Source: Bordetella sp. LUAb4
GTDB lineage: Bacteria; Pseudomonadota; Gammaproteobacteria; Burkholderiales; Burkholderiaceae_B
Direction of reading: 5' to 3'
Assembly: GCF_021325795.1 (NCBI RefSeq)
Contig: NZ_JAHPZX010000005.1
Span: forward strand, 227,587 to 291,586
DNA length: 64,000 bases
Shown here: positions 36,628 through 47,623 of the stretch, piece after piece
How the letters are laid out: each line of letters starts with the position of its first letter
How positions within the stretch are numbered: the stretch's first letter is position 1
Made by a program: the position numbers and the translations under genes
The notes under the pieces: model-generated
Databases searched by the model: none
Seen by the model: the letters and a program-made list of their open reading frames with translations, nothing else
What the model was told of the DNA's origin: nothing

Positions 36628-39600
36628 GTGTCCATCGTCCAGTATCTGCCCGGTTCATCCGTCCTGTCGTCATTTCGCCGCGAGCGGCTGCTTGCGCAAC
36701 TGAAGCAGGCCGGCCTGCCGATAGCGGATATCTCCGCCCGCTACGAACACTTCGTCAACTGTGATGCCGCCTTGTCCGCGGATGAGCAGAAGCGTCTGGC
36801 GGAACTGCTGCAATACGGCGATCCCTATGAGATCGCCGACAATCCCAAGGCCCTGGCCCTGCGCGTGATTCCGCGCCTGGGTACGATTTCGCCCTGGGCC
36901 AGCAAGGCCACGGATATCGCCCACAACTGCGGCCTGGCTACCGTACGCCGCATCGAGCGCGGCGTGCGTTACATGCTGGTGCCCGAACGCGGCCTGCTGG
37001 GCAGCAAGACGTTCGACGCGGACATGCTGAGCCGCGCCGCCGCCCTGGTGCACGACCGCATGACCGAAACCGTGGTCGATGCCAGTTTCGACGGCCAGGC
37101 CCTGTTCGCGCCGCTGGACGGCCGCGCCATGCGCACGGTGCCCGTGCTGGCGCAAGGCGTCGCCGCCTTGGTCGAAGCCAACACCACGCTGGGCCTGGCA
37201 CTGTCGGAAGACGAAATCGAGTACCTGGCGGAAGCCTTCGGCAAGCTGGAACGGGATCCCACCGACGTCGAATTGATGATGTTCGCCCAGGCCAATAGCG
37301 AACACTGCCGCCACAAGATTTTCAACGCGCAGTGGACCATCGACGGCCAGGCGCAGCCCAACACGCTGTTCGGCATGATCCGCGCCACCCACGCCGCGCA
37401 GCCGGAAGGTACCGTGGTGGCCTATTCGGACAACGCCGCCATCATGGAAGGGGGCGTCGCCCAGCGCTTCCACGCGGGCTTGGCCGGGCAGGGGGCCGAT
37501 GCGCTGGTGTACAAGCGACGCGAAACCACCGTCCACACCTTGATGAAGGTGGAAACCCATAATCACCCGACCGCCATCGCGCCTTTCCCCGGCGCGTCCA
37601 CGGGCGCGGGCGGCGAAATCCGCGACGAGGGCGCGACGGGCCGCGGTTCCAAGCCCAAGGCCGGCCTGACGGGCTTCACCGTATCGCATCTGCGTTTCGA
37701 CGACGCCTTGCAGCCCTGGGAGGCCGACCATCACGGCCTGCCGGATCGCATTGCCTCGCCCCTGTCCATCATGATCGACGGCCCGATCGGCGGCGCTGCG
37801 TTCAACAACGAATTCGGCCGACCCAATCTGCTGGGCTACTTCCGTAGCTATGAGCAGACGGCGGGCGGCACGCGCTGGGGTTACCACAAGCCCATCATGA
37901 TCGCGGGTGGCCTGGGCAGCATCGATGCCGGCCTGACGCACAAGGACATCATTCCTCCTGGCGCGCTGCTGATCCAGCTGGGTGGCCCCGGCCTGCGTAT
38001 CGGCATGGGCGGCGGCGCCGCTTCCAGCATGAGCGTGGGCAGCAATAGCGCCGACCTGGACTTCGATTCGGTCCAGCGCGGCAATCCTGAAATCGAGCGC
38101 CGCGCGCAGGAAGTCATCGACCGCTGTTGGCAGCAGGGCGAGGCCAATCCCATCATCGCCATCCATGACGTCGGCGCGGGCGGCTTGTCCAATGCCTTCC
38201 CGGAACTGGTCAACGACGCCGGTCGTGGCGCCACCTTCGATCTGGCGCGGGTGCAGTTGGAAGAGTCGGGCATGTCGCCGGCGGAAATCTGGAGCAACGA
38301 GTCGCAGGAACGCTATGTACTGGCCATCCTGCCGGACGACCTGGAGCGTTTCGACGAGATCGCTCGACGTGAACGCTGCCCTTACGCCGTGATCGGCGTG
38401 GCGACGGAAGAACGCGAACTGCGCGTGGTGCAGGGCGAAGGCCTGCCGGGCCTGGATCCGGCGGGCGAGGCCGCGGGCCCCGTCCGTCCCGTGGATGTGC
38501 CCATCGACGTCATCCTGGGCAAGCCGCCGCGCATGTCGCGCGACGTCCAGCGCCTGCCGGCGATCGCCGAGCCGCTGGACCTGGCGGGCATCGACCTGAC
38601 CGAGGCTGCCTATCGGGTGCTGCGCCATCCGACCGTGGCCAACAAGACCTTCCTGATCACCATTGGCGACCGCACGGTGGGCGGTTTGACCGCGCGCGAC
38701 CAGATGGTCGGCCCGTGGCAGGTCCCGGTTGCCGACGTGGCCGTCACCCTGGCGGACTACGAAGGCTTCCGCGGCGAAGCCATGGCCATGGGCGAACGCA
38801 CGCCGCTGGCCGTGCTCAATGCCCCGGCGTCGGGCCGCATGGCCGTGGCCGAAGCGCTGACCAATCTGGCCGCCGCCGATGTGGCTGTGGTGGAAAACAT
38901 CAAGCTGTCGGCGAACTGGATGGCCGCCTGCGGCGTGCCGGGCCAGGACGCGGCCTTGTATGACACGGTGTCGGCGGTCAGCGAGCTGTGCCAGACAGTG
39001 GGATTGTCGATTCCCGTGGGCAAGGATTCCCTGTCCATGAAAACCGCGTGGAGCGAGGACGGTGAGTCGCGCCAGGTGGTGGCGCCCGTGTCGCTGGTGG
39101 TGACGGCCTTCGCGCCGGTCAAGGACGCCCGCAACACCTTGACGCCGCAGTTGCGCGCCGATGCCGGCGACAGCGTGCTGATTCTGGTCGATCTGGGCCG
39201 CGGCCTGCATCGCATGGGGGGGTCCATCCTGGCCCAGGTCTACAACCAGGTCGGCGACAGCGTGCCCGATATCGACGTGCCGCAGGACCTGCGTGCGTTC
39301 TTCATCACGATTCGTACGTTGGCCGAGGCCGGCACGCTGCTGTCCTATCACGACCGTTCGGATGGCGGCTTGTTCGCCACCCTTTGCGAAATGGCCTTCG
39401 CCGGCCGCACCGGCGTGTCGGTCAACCTGGACATGCTGACGATCGACGAAAACTCGGCCGATTGGGGCGATTACAAGATTCGTCCGGAGCAGGTCAAGGT
39501 GCAGCGCGACGAGCTGACGCTGAAGGCCCTGTTCTCGGAAGAAGCGGGTGCCGTGATCCAGGTGCCGGCGGCGCAACGCGATGCGGTCATGCAAGTACTG

Positions 39601-40665
39601 CGCGGCGCGGGCCTGTCCAAGTTCTCGCATGTCATCGGCGGCCTGAATGGCGGCGATGAAATCGAGTTTTATCGCGATGGCCGCAAGATCTGGGGCCAGC
39701 CGAGCGTGGATCTGGCGCGCGCCTGGAGCGAAACCAGCCAGCGCATCATGGCCTTGCGCGACAACCCGGACTGCGCGCAGGCGGAATTCGACACCTGGCT
39801 GGACACGGCCAATCCCGGCCTCACTCCCCGCGTGAGTTTCGATCCGCAGGAAGATGTGGCCGCGCCGTTCATCGCCACGGGCAAGCGTCCGCGTGTGGCC
39901 ATCCTGCGCGAGCAGGGTTGCAACAGCCATGTGGAAATGGCCTGGGCTTTCGACACGGCCGGTTTCGAAGCCGTGGACGTGCACATGACCGACCTGCTGG
40001 CCGGCCGTATCGACCTGGCCGGCATCAATGGCATGGTTGCGGTGGGCGGCTTCAGCTACGGCGACGTGCTGGGCGCTGGCGAAGGCTGGGCCCGCACCAT
40101 CCGTTTCAACAACCGCCTGTCCGACCAGTTCGCCGCCTTCTTCGCCCGCCAGGATACTTTCGGCCTGGGCGTATGCAATGGCGCGCAGATGTTCGGCGCC
40201 TTGGCGCCCATCATCCCCGGCGCGCAAGCCTGGCCACGCTTTACGCGCAACCAGTCGCAGAAGTTCGAGGCACGGCTGTCGATGCTGGAAATCGCCGAGT
40301 CGCCCTCGATCTTCTTCGCGGGCATGGCCGGCAGCCACATTCCCGTGGCGGTTTCGCACGGCGAAGGCTATGCCAATTTCTCGCAGCAAGGCGACGCCGG
40401 CAAGGCGGCTGGGGCGGCTTACTACGTGGACAACTACGGCAGCCGCACTGAAACCTATCCCTACAACCCCAACGGCAGCCCGACCGGCCTGGCCGCGGTC
40501 ACCACCGCCGATGGCCGCTTCATGGCCATCATGCCGCACCCGGAACGCGTCTCGCGCAACGTCATGATGTCGTGGGCGCCCGAAAGCTGGGGCGACAAGG
40601 ACGCCGGCGGCGCGTTCAGCCCGTGGATGCGCGCCTTCCGTAACGCCCGTGTTTGGCTCAAGTAA
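36628..40665 (+). CDS. purL: Phosphoribosylformylglycinamidine synthase
   Basis: 1345 residues, the large single-chain form. It converts FGAR to FGAM with glutamine and ATP in purine synthesis. An N-terminal PurS-like domain is followed by the AIRS-type synthetase core ([19 protein letters not shown]) and a second AIRS half. The C-terminal glutaminase domain has nucleophile Cys1183 in LGVCNGAQM and a conserved His in MPHPERV. The start is GTG at 36628 ([11 protein letters not shown]); a taaaat -10-like hexamer lies about 40 bases upstream. The M20 peptidase gene follows 12 bases later. Confidence 0.97.
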   Translation: MSIVQYLPGSSVLSSFRRERLLAQLKQAGLPIADISARYEHFVNCDAALSADEQKRLAELLQYGDPYEIADNPKALALRVIPRLGTISPWASKATDIAHNCGLATVRRIERGVRYMLVPERGLLGSKTFDADMLSRAAALVHDRMTETVVDASFDGQALFAPLDGRAMRTVPVLAQGVAALVEANTTLGLALSEDEIEYLAEAFGKLERDPTDVELMMFAQANSEHCRHKIFNAQWTIDGQAQPNTLFGMIRATHAAQPEGTVVAYSDNAAIMEGGVAQRFHAGLAGQGADALVYKRRETTVHTLMKVETHNHPTAIAPFPGASTGAGGEIRDEGATGRGSKPKAGLTGFTVSHLRFDDALQPWEADHHGLPDRIASPLSIMIDGPIGGAAFNNEFGRPNLLGYFRSYEQTAGGTRWGYHKPIMIAGGLGSIDAGLTHKDIIPPGALLIQLGGPGLRIGMGGGAASSMSVGSNSADLDFDSVQRGNPEIERRAQEVIDRCWQQGEANPIIAIHDVGAGGLSNAFPELVNDAGRGATFDLARVQLEESGMSPAEIWSNESQERYVLAILPDDLERFDEIARRERCPYAVIGVATEERELRVVQGEGLPGLDPAGEAAGPVRPVDVPIDVILGKPPRMSRDVQRLPAIAEPLDLAGIDLTEAAYRVLRHPTVANKTFLITIGDRTVGGLTARDQMVGPWQVPVADVAVTLADYEGFRGEAMAMGERTPLAVLNAPASGRMAVAEALTNLAAADVAVVENIKLSANWMAACGVPGQDAALYDTVSAVSELCQTVGLSIPVGKDSLSMKTAWSEDGESRQVVAPVSLVVTAFAPVKDARNTLTPQLRADAGDSVLILVDLGRGLHRMGGSILAQVYNQVGDSVPDIDVPQDLRAFFITIRTLAEAGTLLSYHDRSDGGLFATLCEMAFAGRTGVSVNLDMLTIDENSADWGDYKIRPEQVKVQRDELTLKALFSEEAGAVIQVPAAQRDAVMQVLRGAGLSKFSHVIGGLNGGDEIEFYRDGRKIWGQPSVDLARAWSETSQRIMALRDNPDCAQAEFDTWLDTANPGLTPRVSFDPQEDVAAPFIATGKRPRVAILREQGCNSHVEMAWAFDTAGFEAVDVHMTDLLAGRIDLAGINGMVAVGGFSYGDVLGAGEGWARTIRFNNRLSDQFAAFFARQDTFGLGVCNGAQMFGALAPIIPGAQAWPRFTRNQSQKFEARLSMLEIAESPSIFFAGMAGSHIPVAVSHGEGYANFSQQGDAGKAAGAAYYVDNYGSRTETYPYNPNGSPTGLAAVTTADGRFMAIMPHPERVSRNVMMSWAPESWGDKDAGGAFSPWMRAFRNARVWLK

Positions 40666-40677
40666 AGGATCGTCATC

Positions 40678-42150
40678 ATGAATGCTCGTGTGCCTGATTC
40701 CGCGTTGCCCGGTCCCCTCGATCCGCAGGCCCTGCAGGCCTACGTCGACGAAAAGTGGGATAAGGAAATCATTCCCGCGCTGACCGACTACATCGCCATT
40801 CCCGCCAAGAGTCCGGCGTTCGACGCCGATTGGGAAAAGAATGCCTACATCGAGCGCGTGGTGCGTGACGCCGCGCAATGGGTAGAGGCGCAGAAAGTGG
40901 CTGGCCTGAAGCTGGAAGTGGTGCGCCTGCCCGGCCGCACGCCGGTCATCTTCTTCGAGGCCCCGGCCACGCGCGCCGACAACGGCGACACCGTGCTGCT
41001 GTATGGTCACTTGGACAAGCAGCCGGAGTTCTCCGGCTGGCGCAACGACCTGGGGCCGTGGACGCCCAAGTACGAAAACGGCAAGCTGTACGGCCGTGGT
41101 GGCGCCGATGACGGCTATGCCATCTATGCGTCGCTGACGGCCATCATGGCGCTGGACAAGCAGGGCATACCGCGCCCGCGTTGCGTGGGCATCGTCGAGA
41201 CCTGTGAGGAATCGGGCAGCTATGACCTGCTGCCTTATGTCGACGCGCTGCGCGAGCGCCTGGGCAATGTCGCCCTGGTGGTCTGTCTGGATTCGGGTGC
41301 CGGCAACTACGACCAGTTGTGGATGACCACGTCCTTGCGCGGCATGGTGTCCGGCACCCTGGAGGTCCAGGTGCTGGACGAGGGCGTGCACTCGGGCGAT
41401 TCCAGCGGCGTGGTGCCGTCCAGCTTCCGCATCCTGCGCCATTTGCTGGATCGCCTGGAAGATAGCGGCACGGGACGCCTGCTGCCGCAAAGTTTCCACT
41501 GTGAAATTCCCGCCGAGCGTGTCGAACAGGTTCACGCGACCGCCAAGATACTGGGCGACGAGGTGTGGCGCCGCTTCCCTTGGAGCTGTGGCGCCGATGG
41601 GGGGTTCGTCTTGCCCATGACCACCGAGCCGGAACAGGCCTTGCTCAATCGCACCTGGCGGCCGACGCTGTCGGTGACGGGGGCGGACGGCTTGCCGCCT
41701 TTGTCCAATGCCGGCAATGTCCTGCGTCCGCGCACCGCTTTCAAATTGTCGCTACGCCTGCCGCCGCTGGTCGATGCCGTGGCCGCCGCGCAGGAATTGA
41801 AAGGGTTGCTGGAAGCCGACGCGCCCTATAACGCCAAGGTCACCTTCAATCCCAATGCGGGCGCCTCCACGGGCTGGAATGCGCCGGCCTCGCAGGCTTG
41901 GCTGACCCAGGCACTGGACGCCGCGTCCCGGCAGTACTACGACGCGCCCTGTGGGTATATCGGTCAGGGCGGCACCATTCCCCTGATGAATACCCTGCAG
42001 CAGGGCTTTCCCAAGGCGCAGTTCATGGTGTGCGGCGTGCTGGGACCGAAGTCGAATGCTCACGGACCGAATGAATTCCTGCATGTGCCGTATGGCAAGA
42101 AACTGACGGCGGCCGTGGCGCAGACCATGGCGGCCTTGCCGGTGGCGTGA
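40678..42150 (+). CDS. M20 family metallopeptidase
   Basis: 490 residues, a di-zinc peptidase or carboxypeptidase of the M20/M28 clan, near dipeptidases such as CNDP-type enzymes. Metal and catalytic motifs are LYGHLDKQPE, GRGGADDGYA (bridging Asp), ETCEESGS (catalytic and metal Glu), VCLDSGAG and the last His in SNAHGPNEF. The dimerisation domain is inserted between about 225 and 385. It is probably cytoplasmic, as there is no signal peptide. It lies 12 bases after purL, and its stop overlaps the start of the DUF1415 gene. Confidence 0.93.
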   Translation: MNARVPDSALPGPLDPQALQAYVDEKWDKEIIPALTDYIAIPAKSPAFDADWEKNAYIERVVRDAAQWVEAQKVAGLKLEVVRLPGRTPVIFFEAPATRADNGDTVLLYGHLDKQPEFSGWRNDLGPWTPKYENGKLYGRGGADDGYAIYASLTAIMALDKQGIPRPRCVGIVETCEESGSYDLLPYVDALRERLGNVALVVCLDSGAGNYDQLWMTTSLRGMVSGTLEVQVLDEGVHSGDSSGVVPSSFRILRHLLDRLEDSGTGRLLPQSFHCEIPAERVEQVHATAKILGDEVWRRFPWSCGADGGFVLPMTTEPEQALLNRTWRPTLSVTGADGLPPLSNAGNVLRPRTAFKLSLRLPPLVDAVAAAQELKGLLEADAPYNAKVTFNPNAGASTGWNAPASQAWLTQALDAASRQYYDAPCGYIGQGGTIPLMNTLQQGFPKAQFMVCGVLGPKSNAHGPNEFLHVPYGKKLTAAVAQTMAALPVA

Positions 42151-42767
42151 TGGAGCAGGGGAACGAAGAAGGGGCGGTCGAAGCCATTGCGCTCGACGCC
42201 CGCCATCTGGCGGGGAATCATCCCGATATCGAGGAAGTCGCGCGGATTGCGCAGCATTGGCTGACGCGCGCCGTCATTGGCTTGAATCTGTGCCCATTCG
42301 CCAAGCGGGTGCATGTGAAGCGGCAAATCCGCTATGTGGTCAGTGCCGCCACGGAAGAGGCGGACATTGCCGCCGAGTTGGAATCCGAGCTGCAATTGCT
42401 GGCGGATACCGATGCGCAGGAGATCGATACGACGCTGTTGATCCTGCCCGACGGCATGGCGGATTTCTACGAGTTCAACGATTTCCTGGATACGGGCGAT
42501 CGCTTGCTGAAGCGCATGCGCCTGCGCGGCGTGCTGCAGGTCGCCAGCTTCCATCCGGATTACCAATTCGCGGATACGCAACCCGACGACATCGAGAACT
42601 ACACCAACCGCGCGCCGTTTCCGATCCTGCATCTGCTGCGGGAAGACAGCATCGAGGAAGTGCTGGAAACCTATCCTGACCCGGATGACATCTACGAAAA
42701 GAATCAGGAGACGATGCGGCGGCTGGGTTTGGAGGGCTGGCGCAAGTTGATGCGGGAAGGGGATTAG
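42150..42767 (+). CDS. DUF1415 family protein
   Basis: About 205 residues. Characteristic segments are RAVIGLNLCPFAKRV, LLILPDGMADFYEFNDFL and NRAPFPILHLLREDS. The function is unknown; the family is widespread in proteobacteria as a stand-alone cytoplasmic protein. The ATG at 42150 overlaps the last base of the M20 stop codon (tgatg), so translation is probably coupled to the peptidase; a GTG 3 bases upstream is an alternative. Confidence 0.88.
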   Translation: MEQGNEEGAVEAIALDARHLAGNHPDIEEVARIAQHWLTRAVIGLNLCPFAKRVHVKRQIRYVVSAATEEADIAAELESELQLLADTDAQEIDTTLLILPDGMADFYEFNDFLDTGDRLLKRMRLRGVLQVASFHPDYQFADTQPDDIENYTNRAPFPILHLLREDSIEEVLETYPDPDDIYEKNQETMRRLGLEGWRKLMREGD

Positions 42768-42824
42768 GGGGCGGTTCTCAGGCCATGCCATGGCTTTTTC
42801 AGGCGATGGCAGCAGTGCGCCACG

Positions 42825-43673
42825 TCAGGCCGCGGCGCCCGGCGCTTCCGGCGCGAAGAAACGGTCGCGCAGTTCCTGCAAGCCAATGCGGTCCAGCATT
42901 TCGTTGAGCCGATCGGCCGCGCGCCGCTGCGGCGCGTTCTTGTGCTGAGCGATGATCAGCTCGTTCTTCATCGAATGTTCCCACCCGACCAGTTCCGTGA
43001 CGCTGACTTGGTAGCCATGCGCTTCCAGTTGCAGGCAGCGCAGGACGTTGGTCACCTGGCTGCCGAATTCGCGCGTGTGCAACGGATGGCGCCAGATCTC
43101 CGAGAGGGGATCGCGCTTGGTTTCGCCTTTGTGCTTGCGCAGCACGCTGGCCACCTCGGCCTGGCAGCAGGGCACCACCACGATGTAGCGGGCGTGCTTC
43201 TTCAAGGCGAAGCGCAGGGCGTCGTCGGTAGCGGTGTCGCAGGCGTGCAGGGCGGTGACGACATCCACTTGCGGCGGCAGCTTCTCAGAGACGATGGATT
43301 CGGCCACTGACAAGTTGACGAAGGACATGCCTCGGCCGAAGCCAAGGCGGGCCGCCAATTCCTGGGACCGCTGTACCAATTCTTCACGCGTCTCGATGCC
43401 GTAGATGTGCGAGGCGTCGTGCAAGGTCTTGAAGAACAGGTCATAAAGGATGAAGCCCAGATACGACTTGCCGGCGCCGTGGTCGACCAAGGTGATGTCG
43501 CGGTCTTCCTGCTTGAGGGTCTGCAGCAGGGGCTCGATGAACTGGAACAGGTGGTAGACCTGCTTGAGCTTGCGCCGGCTGTCCTGGTTCAGCTTGCCAT
43601 CGCGCGTCAGGATGTGGAGTTCCTTGAGCAGTTCTTCGGACTGGCCGGGACGGATATCGTGGGTCTTGGTCAT
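42825..43673 (-). CDS. SAM-dependent methyltransferase (Methyltransf_32-like)
   Basis: 282 residues. The central Rossmann-like domain has the SAM motif VDHGAGKSYLGFILYD (about 63-78), the acidic ribose position YGIETREELVQRSQ and the motif DVVTALHACDTATDDAL. CCQAEVA in VVVPCCQAEV is typical of the Methyltransf_32 group, whose substrates are mostly unknown (tRNA is one candidate). It is convergent with the DUF1415 gene and divergent from fusA. Confidence 0.85.
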   Translation of the reverse strand: MTKTHDIRPGQSEELLKELHILTRDGKLNQDSRRKLKQVYHLFQFIEPLLQTLKQEDRDITLVDHGAGKSYLGFILYDLFFKTLHDASHIYGIETREELVQRSQELAARLGFGRGMSFVNLSVAESIVSEKLPPQVDVVTALHACDTATDDALRFALKKHARYIVVVPCCQAEVASVLRKHKGETKRDPLSEIWRHPLHTREFGSQVTNVLRCLQLEAHGYQVSVTELVGWEHSMKNELIIAQHKNAPQRRAADRLNEMLDRIGLQELRDRFFAPEAPGAAA

Positions 43674-44022
43674 GACAACAGCGGGGGCCGCGTAAGCGTG
43701 CGGCGGAGATGGAATTGCGCCATTTTAGCGGGGCGGGGTACGGGCCGCCCGACGGGGGTATTCCAGGGGCGTGGCGCGGCCCAAAACCTGAATCAGCCTC
43801 GTCCGAATCAATCGCGTCAATAACACCATGGTTAATGGGGTCATATGCTTGAAATCCCGGGTTTCGCCCTCATTTTTTGGACCTGCGCAGGCTGACCCCA
43901 TTGGTCGGCCGCGAGGGCGCCCAGGGCGCTCTTGCGTTTCGCCCCACGCAGGGTGAAGATAGCGCCAGCCCCGGCCAGCCCACAGGTTTGGCTGGGCAAG
44001 TCCATCCGCTGGAGAAACCACC
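43674..44022 (+). promoter_or_regulatory. fusA upstream region with candidate heat-shock promoter and inverted repeat
   Basis: A 349-base intergenic region between divergent genes. CTTGAAA (43848-43854), a 14-base spacer and CTCATTT (43869-43875) match the sigma-32 pattern with one mismatch in the -10 box, using the same spacer as at lon. A perfect 10-bp inverted repeat, aatggggtca (43834-43843) and tgaccccatt (43893-43902), brackets it. The fusA GTG lies about 147 bases downstream of the -10 box. Confidence 0.5.
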
Positions 44023-46131
44023 GTGACCCGCAAGACCCGTATCGAGAACTACCGCAACATCGGCATCAGCGCACACATCGACGCTGGCAAGACCACGACG
44101 ACCGAGCGCATTCTGTTCTACACCGGGGTGAATCACAAGATAGGTGAGGTTCACGATGGCGCCGCGACCATGGACTGGATGGAGCAGGAGCAGGAACGCG
44201 GTATCACCATTACCTCGGCCGCCACCACCGCCTTCTGGAAGGGCATGGCTGGTAATTATCCCGAGCACCGCATCAATATCATCGATACCCCGGGGCACGT
44301 CGACTTCACGATTGAAGTCGAGCGCTCCATGCGGGTGCTGGACGGCGCATGTATGGTTTATGACTCGGTTGGCGGGGTGCAGCCGCAGTCTGAAACCGTC
44401 TGGCGCCAAGCCAACAAATACAAAGTGCCGCGCATTGCCTTCGTCAACAAGATGGACCGTGTCGGCGCGGACTTTTTCCGTGTGCAACGCCAGATCGGCG
44501 AACGCCTGAAGGGTGTGGCCGTGCCGATCCAGATTCCGGTGGGCGCGGAAGATCATTTCGAAGGTGTCGTCGATCTGGTGAAAATGCGCGCCATCGTTTG
44601 GGACGATGCCACGCAAGGCGTCAAGTTCCAGTACGAAGATATTCCGGAGAACCTGAAGGCCACCGCGCAGGAATGGCACGACAAGATGGTGGAAGCCGCC
44701 GCCGAAGGTAGCGAAGAACTGCTCGAGAAGTATCTGGGCGGCACGCCGCTGACCGAAGAAGAGATCAAGCAAGGCCTGCGTACGCGCACGATCAAGAACG
44801 AGATCGTGCCGATGCTGTGCGGCAGCGCGTTCAAGAACAAGGGTGTGCAGGCGATGCTCGACGCCGTCATCGATTATCTGCCGTCGCCGCTGGACGTGCC
44901 CGCTATTGCCGGGCATGACGTCAACGACAAGGAAATCGAGCGGCATCCGGCTGACGATGAGAAATTCTCGGCGCTGGCATTCAAGATCATGACCGACCCC
45001 TTCGTGGGCCAGTTGGTGTTTTTCCGCGCGTACTCGGGCGTGATCAAATCCGGCGATACCGTGCTGATTCCCGGCAAGGGCAAGAAAGAGCGCCTGGGCC
45101 GCATTCTGCAGATGCATGCCAACGAGCGTAAGGAAATCAAGGAAGTCTACGCGGGCGATATCGCGGCCGCGGTCGGGCTGAAGGACGTGACGACGGGTGA
45201 TACGTTGTCGGATCCGACTTCCGTGATCATCCTGGAAAAAATGGTGTTCCCGGAGCCGGTGATTTCGCAAGCGGTGGAGCCCAAGACCCAGGCGGACCAG
45301 GAGAAGATGGGTATTGCCTTGAATCGCCTGGCGCAGGAGGATCCGTCCTTCCGCGTGCACACGGACGAGGAATCCGGCCAGACGATTATCTCGGGCATGG
45401 GCGAATTGCACCTTGAGATCCTGGTCGATCGCATGAAGCGCGAGTTTGGCGTGGAAGCCACGGTGGGCAAGCCGCAGGTGGCGTATCGCGAAACCGTGCG
45501 TGGAACGGCGACCGATGTGGAAGGCAAGTTCGTCAAGCAGTCCGGCGGGCGCGGTCAGTATGGCCATGCGGTGATTACCTTGCAGCCGCAGGAGCCGGGC
45601 AAGGGCTTTGAATTCGTCGATGCCATCAAGGGCGGTGTGATTCCGCGTGAATTCATTCCGGCCGTGGAGAAAGGTATTGTCGATACCTTGAAGGCGGGGA
45701 TTCTGGCGGGTTATCCGGTGGTGGATGTCAAGGTGACGCTGACCTTTGGTTCATACCACGATGTCGATTCGAACGAAAACGCCTTCCGGATGGCGGGTTC
45801 GATGGCTTTCAAGGAAGCCATGCGTCGCGCCAAGCCCGTGCTGCTGGAACCGATGATGCACGTCGAGGTGGAAACGCCCGAGGACTTCATGGGTAATGTG
45901 ATGGGCGATCTCTCGTCGCGGCGAGGGATGGTGCAGGGGATGGACGACATCGCCGGCGGTGGCGGCAAGCTGGTGCGTGCCGAGGTGCCGTTGTCGGAAA
46001 TGTTCGGCTACTCCACGTCGCTGCGGTCTTTGACCCAAGGGCGCGCGACCTACACCATGGAGTTCAAGCATTACGCGGAAGTACCCAAGCAGATCGCCGA
46101 CCAGGTCATGGCGGAGAAGACGGGTCGCTGA
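44023..46131 (+). CDS. fusA: Translation elongation factor G
   Basis: 702 residues, the ribosomal translocase GTPase. The G domain has [12 protein letters not shown] (G1), [11 protein letters not shown] (switch I), DTPGHVDF (G3) and [10 protein letters not shown] (G4). Domains II-V follow, with the domain IV loop. The start is GTG at 44023, after ctggag. It is not flanked by rpsL, rpsG or tuf, so this is a stand-alone copy rather than the str-operon gene. It may be a second paralogue or a relocated single copy; the window cannot tell. No disabled motifs are visible. Confidence 0.95.
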   Translation: MTRKTRIENYRNIGISAHIDAGKTTTTERILFYTGVNHKIGEVHDGAATMDWMEQEQERGITITSAATTAFWKGMAGNYPEHRINIIDTPGHVDFTIEVERSMRVLDGACMVYDSVGGVQPQSETVWRQANKYKVPRIAFVNKMDRVGADFFRVQRQIGERLKGVAVPIQIPVGAEDHFEGVVDLVKMRAIVWDDATQGVKFQYEDIPENLKATAQEWHDKMVEAAAEGSEELLEKYLGGTPLTEEEIKQGLRTRTIKNEIVPMLCGSAFKNKGVQAMLDAVIDYLPSPLDVPAIAGHDVNDKEIERHPADDEKFSALAFKIMTDPFVGQLVFFRAYSGVIKSGDTVLIPGKGKKERLGRILQMHANERKEIKEVYAGDIAAAVGLKDVTTGDTLSDPTSVIILEKMVFPEPVISQAVEPKTQADQEKMGIALNRLAQEDPSFRVHTDEESGQTIISGMGELHLEILVDRMKREFGVEATVGKPQVAYRETVRGTATDVEGKFVKQSGGRGQYGHAVITLQPQEPGKGFEFVDAIKGGVIPREFIPAVEKGIVDTLKAGILAGYPVVDVKVTLTFGSYHDVDSNENAFRMAGSMAFKEAMRRAKPVLLEPMMHVEVETPEDFMGNVMGDLSSRRGMVQGMDDIAGGGGKLVRAEVPLSEMFGYSTSLRSLTQGRATYTMEFKHYAEVPKQIADQVMAEKTGR

Positions 46132-46160
46132 TCTGGCTGCGGCCGTATAAGTAGTACCTG

Positions 46161-46193
46161 AACCGCCGGCGCGTTATGCGTCGGCGGTTTTTT
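46161..46193 (+). terminator. fusA terminator
   Basis: A 12-bp stem, aaccgccggcgc / gcgtcggcggtt (46161-46172, 46178-46189), with one wobble pair is followed by six T residues. Confidence 0.9.
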
Positions 46194-46413
46194 CACGGGC
46201 GCGTCTGGCAAGGCGCGCCCAATTCTCATCCTGTCTGATCGGGGCCCTGTTACTTGCTCCTGTTTCTGGGGTTTGCTGTTTTTTTTACGCAGCATCGGAA
46301 CCATAGCGATTCATGCCATTACATAGCGAATAGTGATCGCGCGCATTGCGCGCTTTCTTTTTGCGTGTTTGTCACTGCTTTTGCTTCCGTGTTGGACCCA
46401 TAGGAGATTCAGG

Positions 46414-47466
46414 ATGGCTGTACGTAGAACAGGATTAGGCTTTTTGATTTGGGTAGGAAGCTTGATTCCTGCTGTGGTGTTCGCGTCGGGGGTGGGGGAT
46501 GACGCGTACCCGACACGTCCAATAACGCTTGTGATCGAATTTCCTGCTGGTGATCGCGAGGACTTGGTTGCTCGACATCTGGCCGAGGCCCTGGCGGATG
46601 ATTTGGGACAGAGGGTGGTCGTGAGCAATCAGCCAGGTGGCGCGGGCAATGCCGCCTTGGCGGCTATGGCGGCTATGGCGGCTATGGCGAAAGCCGATGC
46701 GGACGGCTATACCGTCCGGCTGGCCATGCGGCCCGCGGCAACGCCTGAGCCTGCGGTGGAGCGCGTTCCCGAGGGGCATTCTCGCGGACCGTTTTCCGCC
46801 AGGGGCATCGATGTCTCCCGAGATGGGGTGCCTGTCGGTTTGATTGCGCACCTGCCTCATGTTTTGGTCATGGGCAAGCATGTCGCGGCGGAGACATTGC
46901 CGGACGTGGTCGCGCTGGCGAAGGAGAGTCCGGGGGAGTTCACGTGTGCTTCGACCGGCTCTGGATCGACCACTCATATCCTGTGTGACACTCTGGGGGA
47001 AAAGGCTGGTGTGTCGTGGACCCATGTGCCGTATGGGGCCGGTGGTACATCCGCGATCACGGACGTTATCGAAGGTGAGGTCGACTTTGCTGTCGTCACC
47101 GTCGCGTCGGCCTTGCGATTCATCAAGTGGGATCTGGTGCGTCCATTGGCGGTGTTTTCGGAAAGCAGGGTCGTGGCGATTCCGTCGGTGCCGGCTATCG
47201 CGGAACATGGATACGCCGATTTGGAAGCGCAAGACTGGTACGCCATCGTCGCACCGTCCGGCACGCCGCCACAGGCGGTGTCGCGATTGAACCGTGCCAT
47301 CAATGAGGCGTATTCCGACGTGGAATTGCAGAAGCGGATGGTCAAGCTGGGGTATGTGCTGCCATCGCCGGAGAGCAACACGCCAGATGCAGTCCGGGCC
47401 TTCATCAGTGGAGACGCTGAGCGACAGGGCGAAGTCCTGGAGCCGCGGGGGATGAAGGGGCTCTGA
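46414..47466 (+). CDS. TTT-system substrate-binding protein (Bug family), array member 1
   Basis: 350 residues. Bug/TctC proteins are periplasmic receptors that bind carboxylates, amino acids or other small acids for tripartite tricarboxylate transporters or signalling. ATG 46414 follows aggag by 7 bases and gives a signal peptide (MAVRRTGLGFLIWVGSLIPA); the frame runs upstream to a GTG at 46333. Typical segments are YPTRPITLVIEFPAGD, VVVSNQPGGAGN and the C-terminal LGYVLPSPESNTPDAV. It is the most divergent + member: a 9-bp tandem repeat adds AAMAAMAAMAK near residue 90, and the RPAAT-PEPAVERVPEG segment is about 12 residues longer than in the other members. Confidence 0.88.
   Translation: MAVRRTGLGFLIWVGSLIPAVVFASGVGDDAYPTRPITLVIEFPAGDREDLVARHLAEALADDLGQRVVVSNQPGGAGNAALAAMAAMAAMAKADADGYTVRLAMRPAATPEPAVERVPEGHSRGPFSARGIDVSRDGVPVGLIAHLPHVLVMGKHVAAETLPDVVALAKESPGEFTCASTGSGSTTHILCDTLGEKAGVSWTHVPYGAGGTSAITDVIEGEVDFAVVTVASALRFIKWDLVRPLAVFSESRVVAIPSVPAIAEHGYADLEAQDWYAIVAPSGTPPQAVSRLNRAINEAYSDVELQKRMVKLGYVLPSPESNTPDAVRAFISGDAERQGEVLEPRGMKGL
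46657..46690 (+). repeat. 9-bp tandem repeat in array member 1
   Basis: The unit ggcggctat is repeated about three times, encoding Ala-Ala-Met units. It preserves the frame and is absent from the other array members. Confidence 0.85.
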
Positions 47467-47493
47467 TAAGTCATCCCTCCGTTGTCGCGAAGG

Positions 47494-47623
47494 CGAATCA
47501 GCTGTTATGCGTTCAGTTTTTTGTGCGAGTGCTGGAACCAGGTGTCTCCTGGTTCTACTCAGCAATAGCTGTCGCGTGCTGCAGGATTCTTGTTTCGACG
47601 ATCTATTACATAGGAGATCGAAG
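47494..47623 (+). repeat. Bug leader block, copy A
   Basis: About 130 bases from cgaatcagctgttatg through ctactcagcaatagctgtcg to aggagatcgaag, directly before array member 2. It is closely matched by 48817-48947. The shared ribosome-binding segment aggagatcgaag-ATG also precedes member 4. Confidence 0.8.

Noticed and set aside
36670..41535. 1621-codon open frame on the minus strand
   Set aside because: It is the mirror of purL and the M20 peptidase, both with clear catalytic motifs. Its composition (His, Gln, Arg, Gly) is typical of antisense frames.
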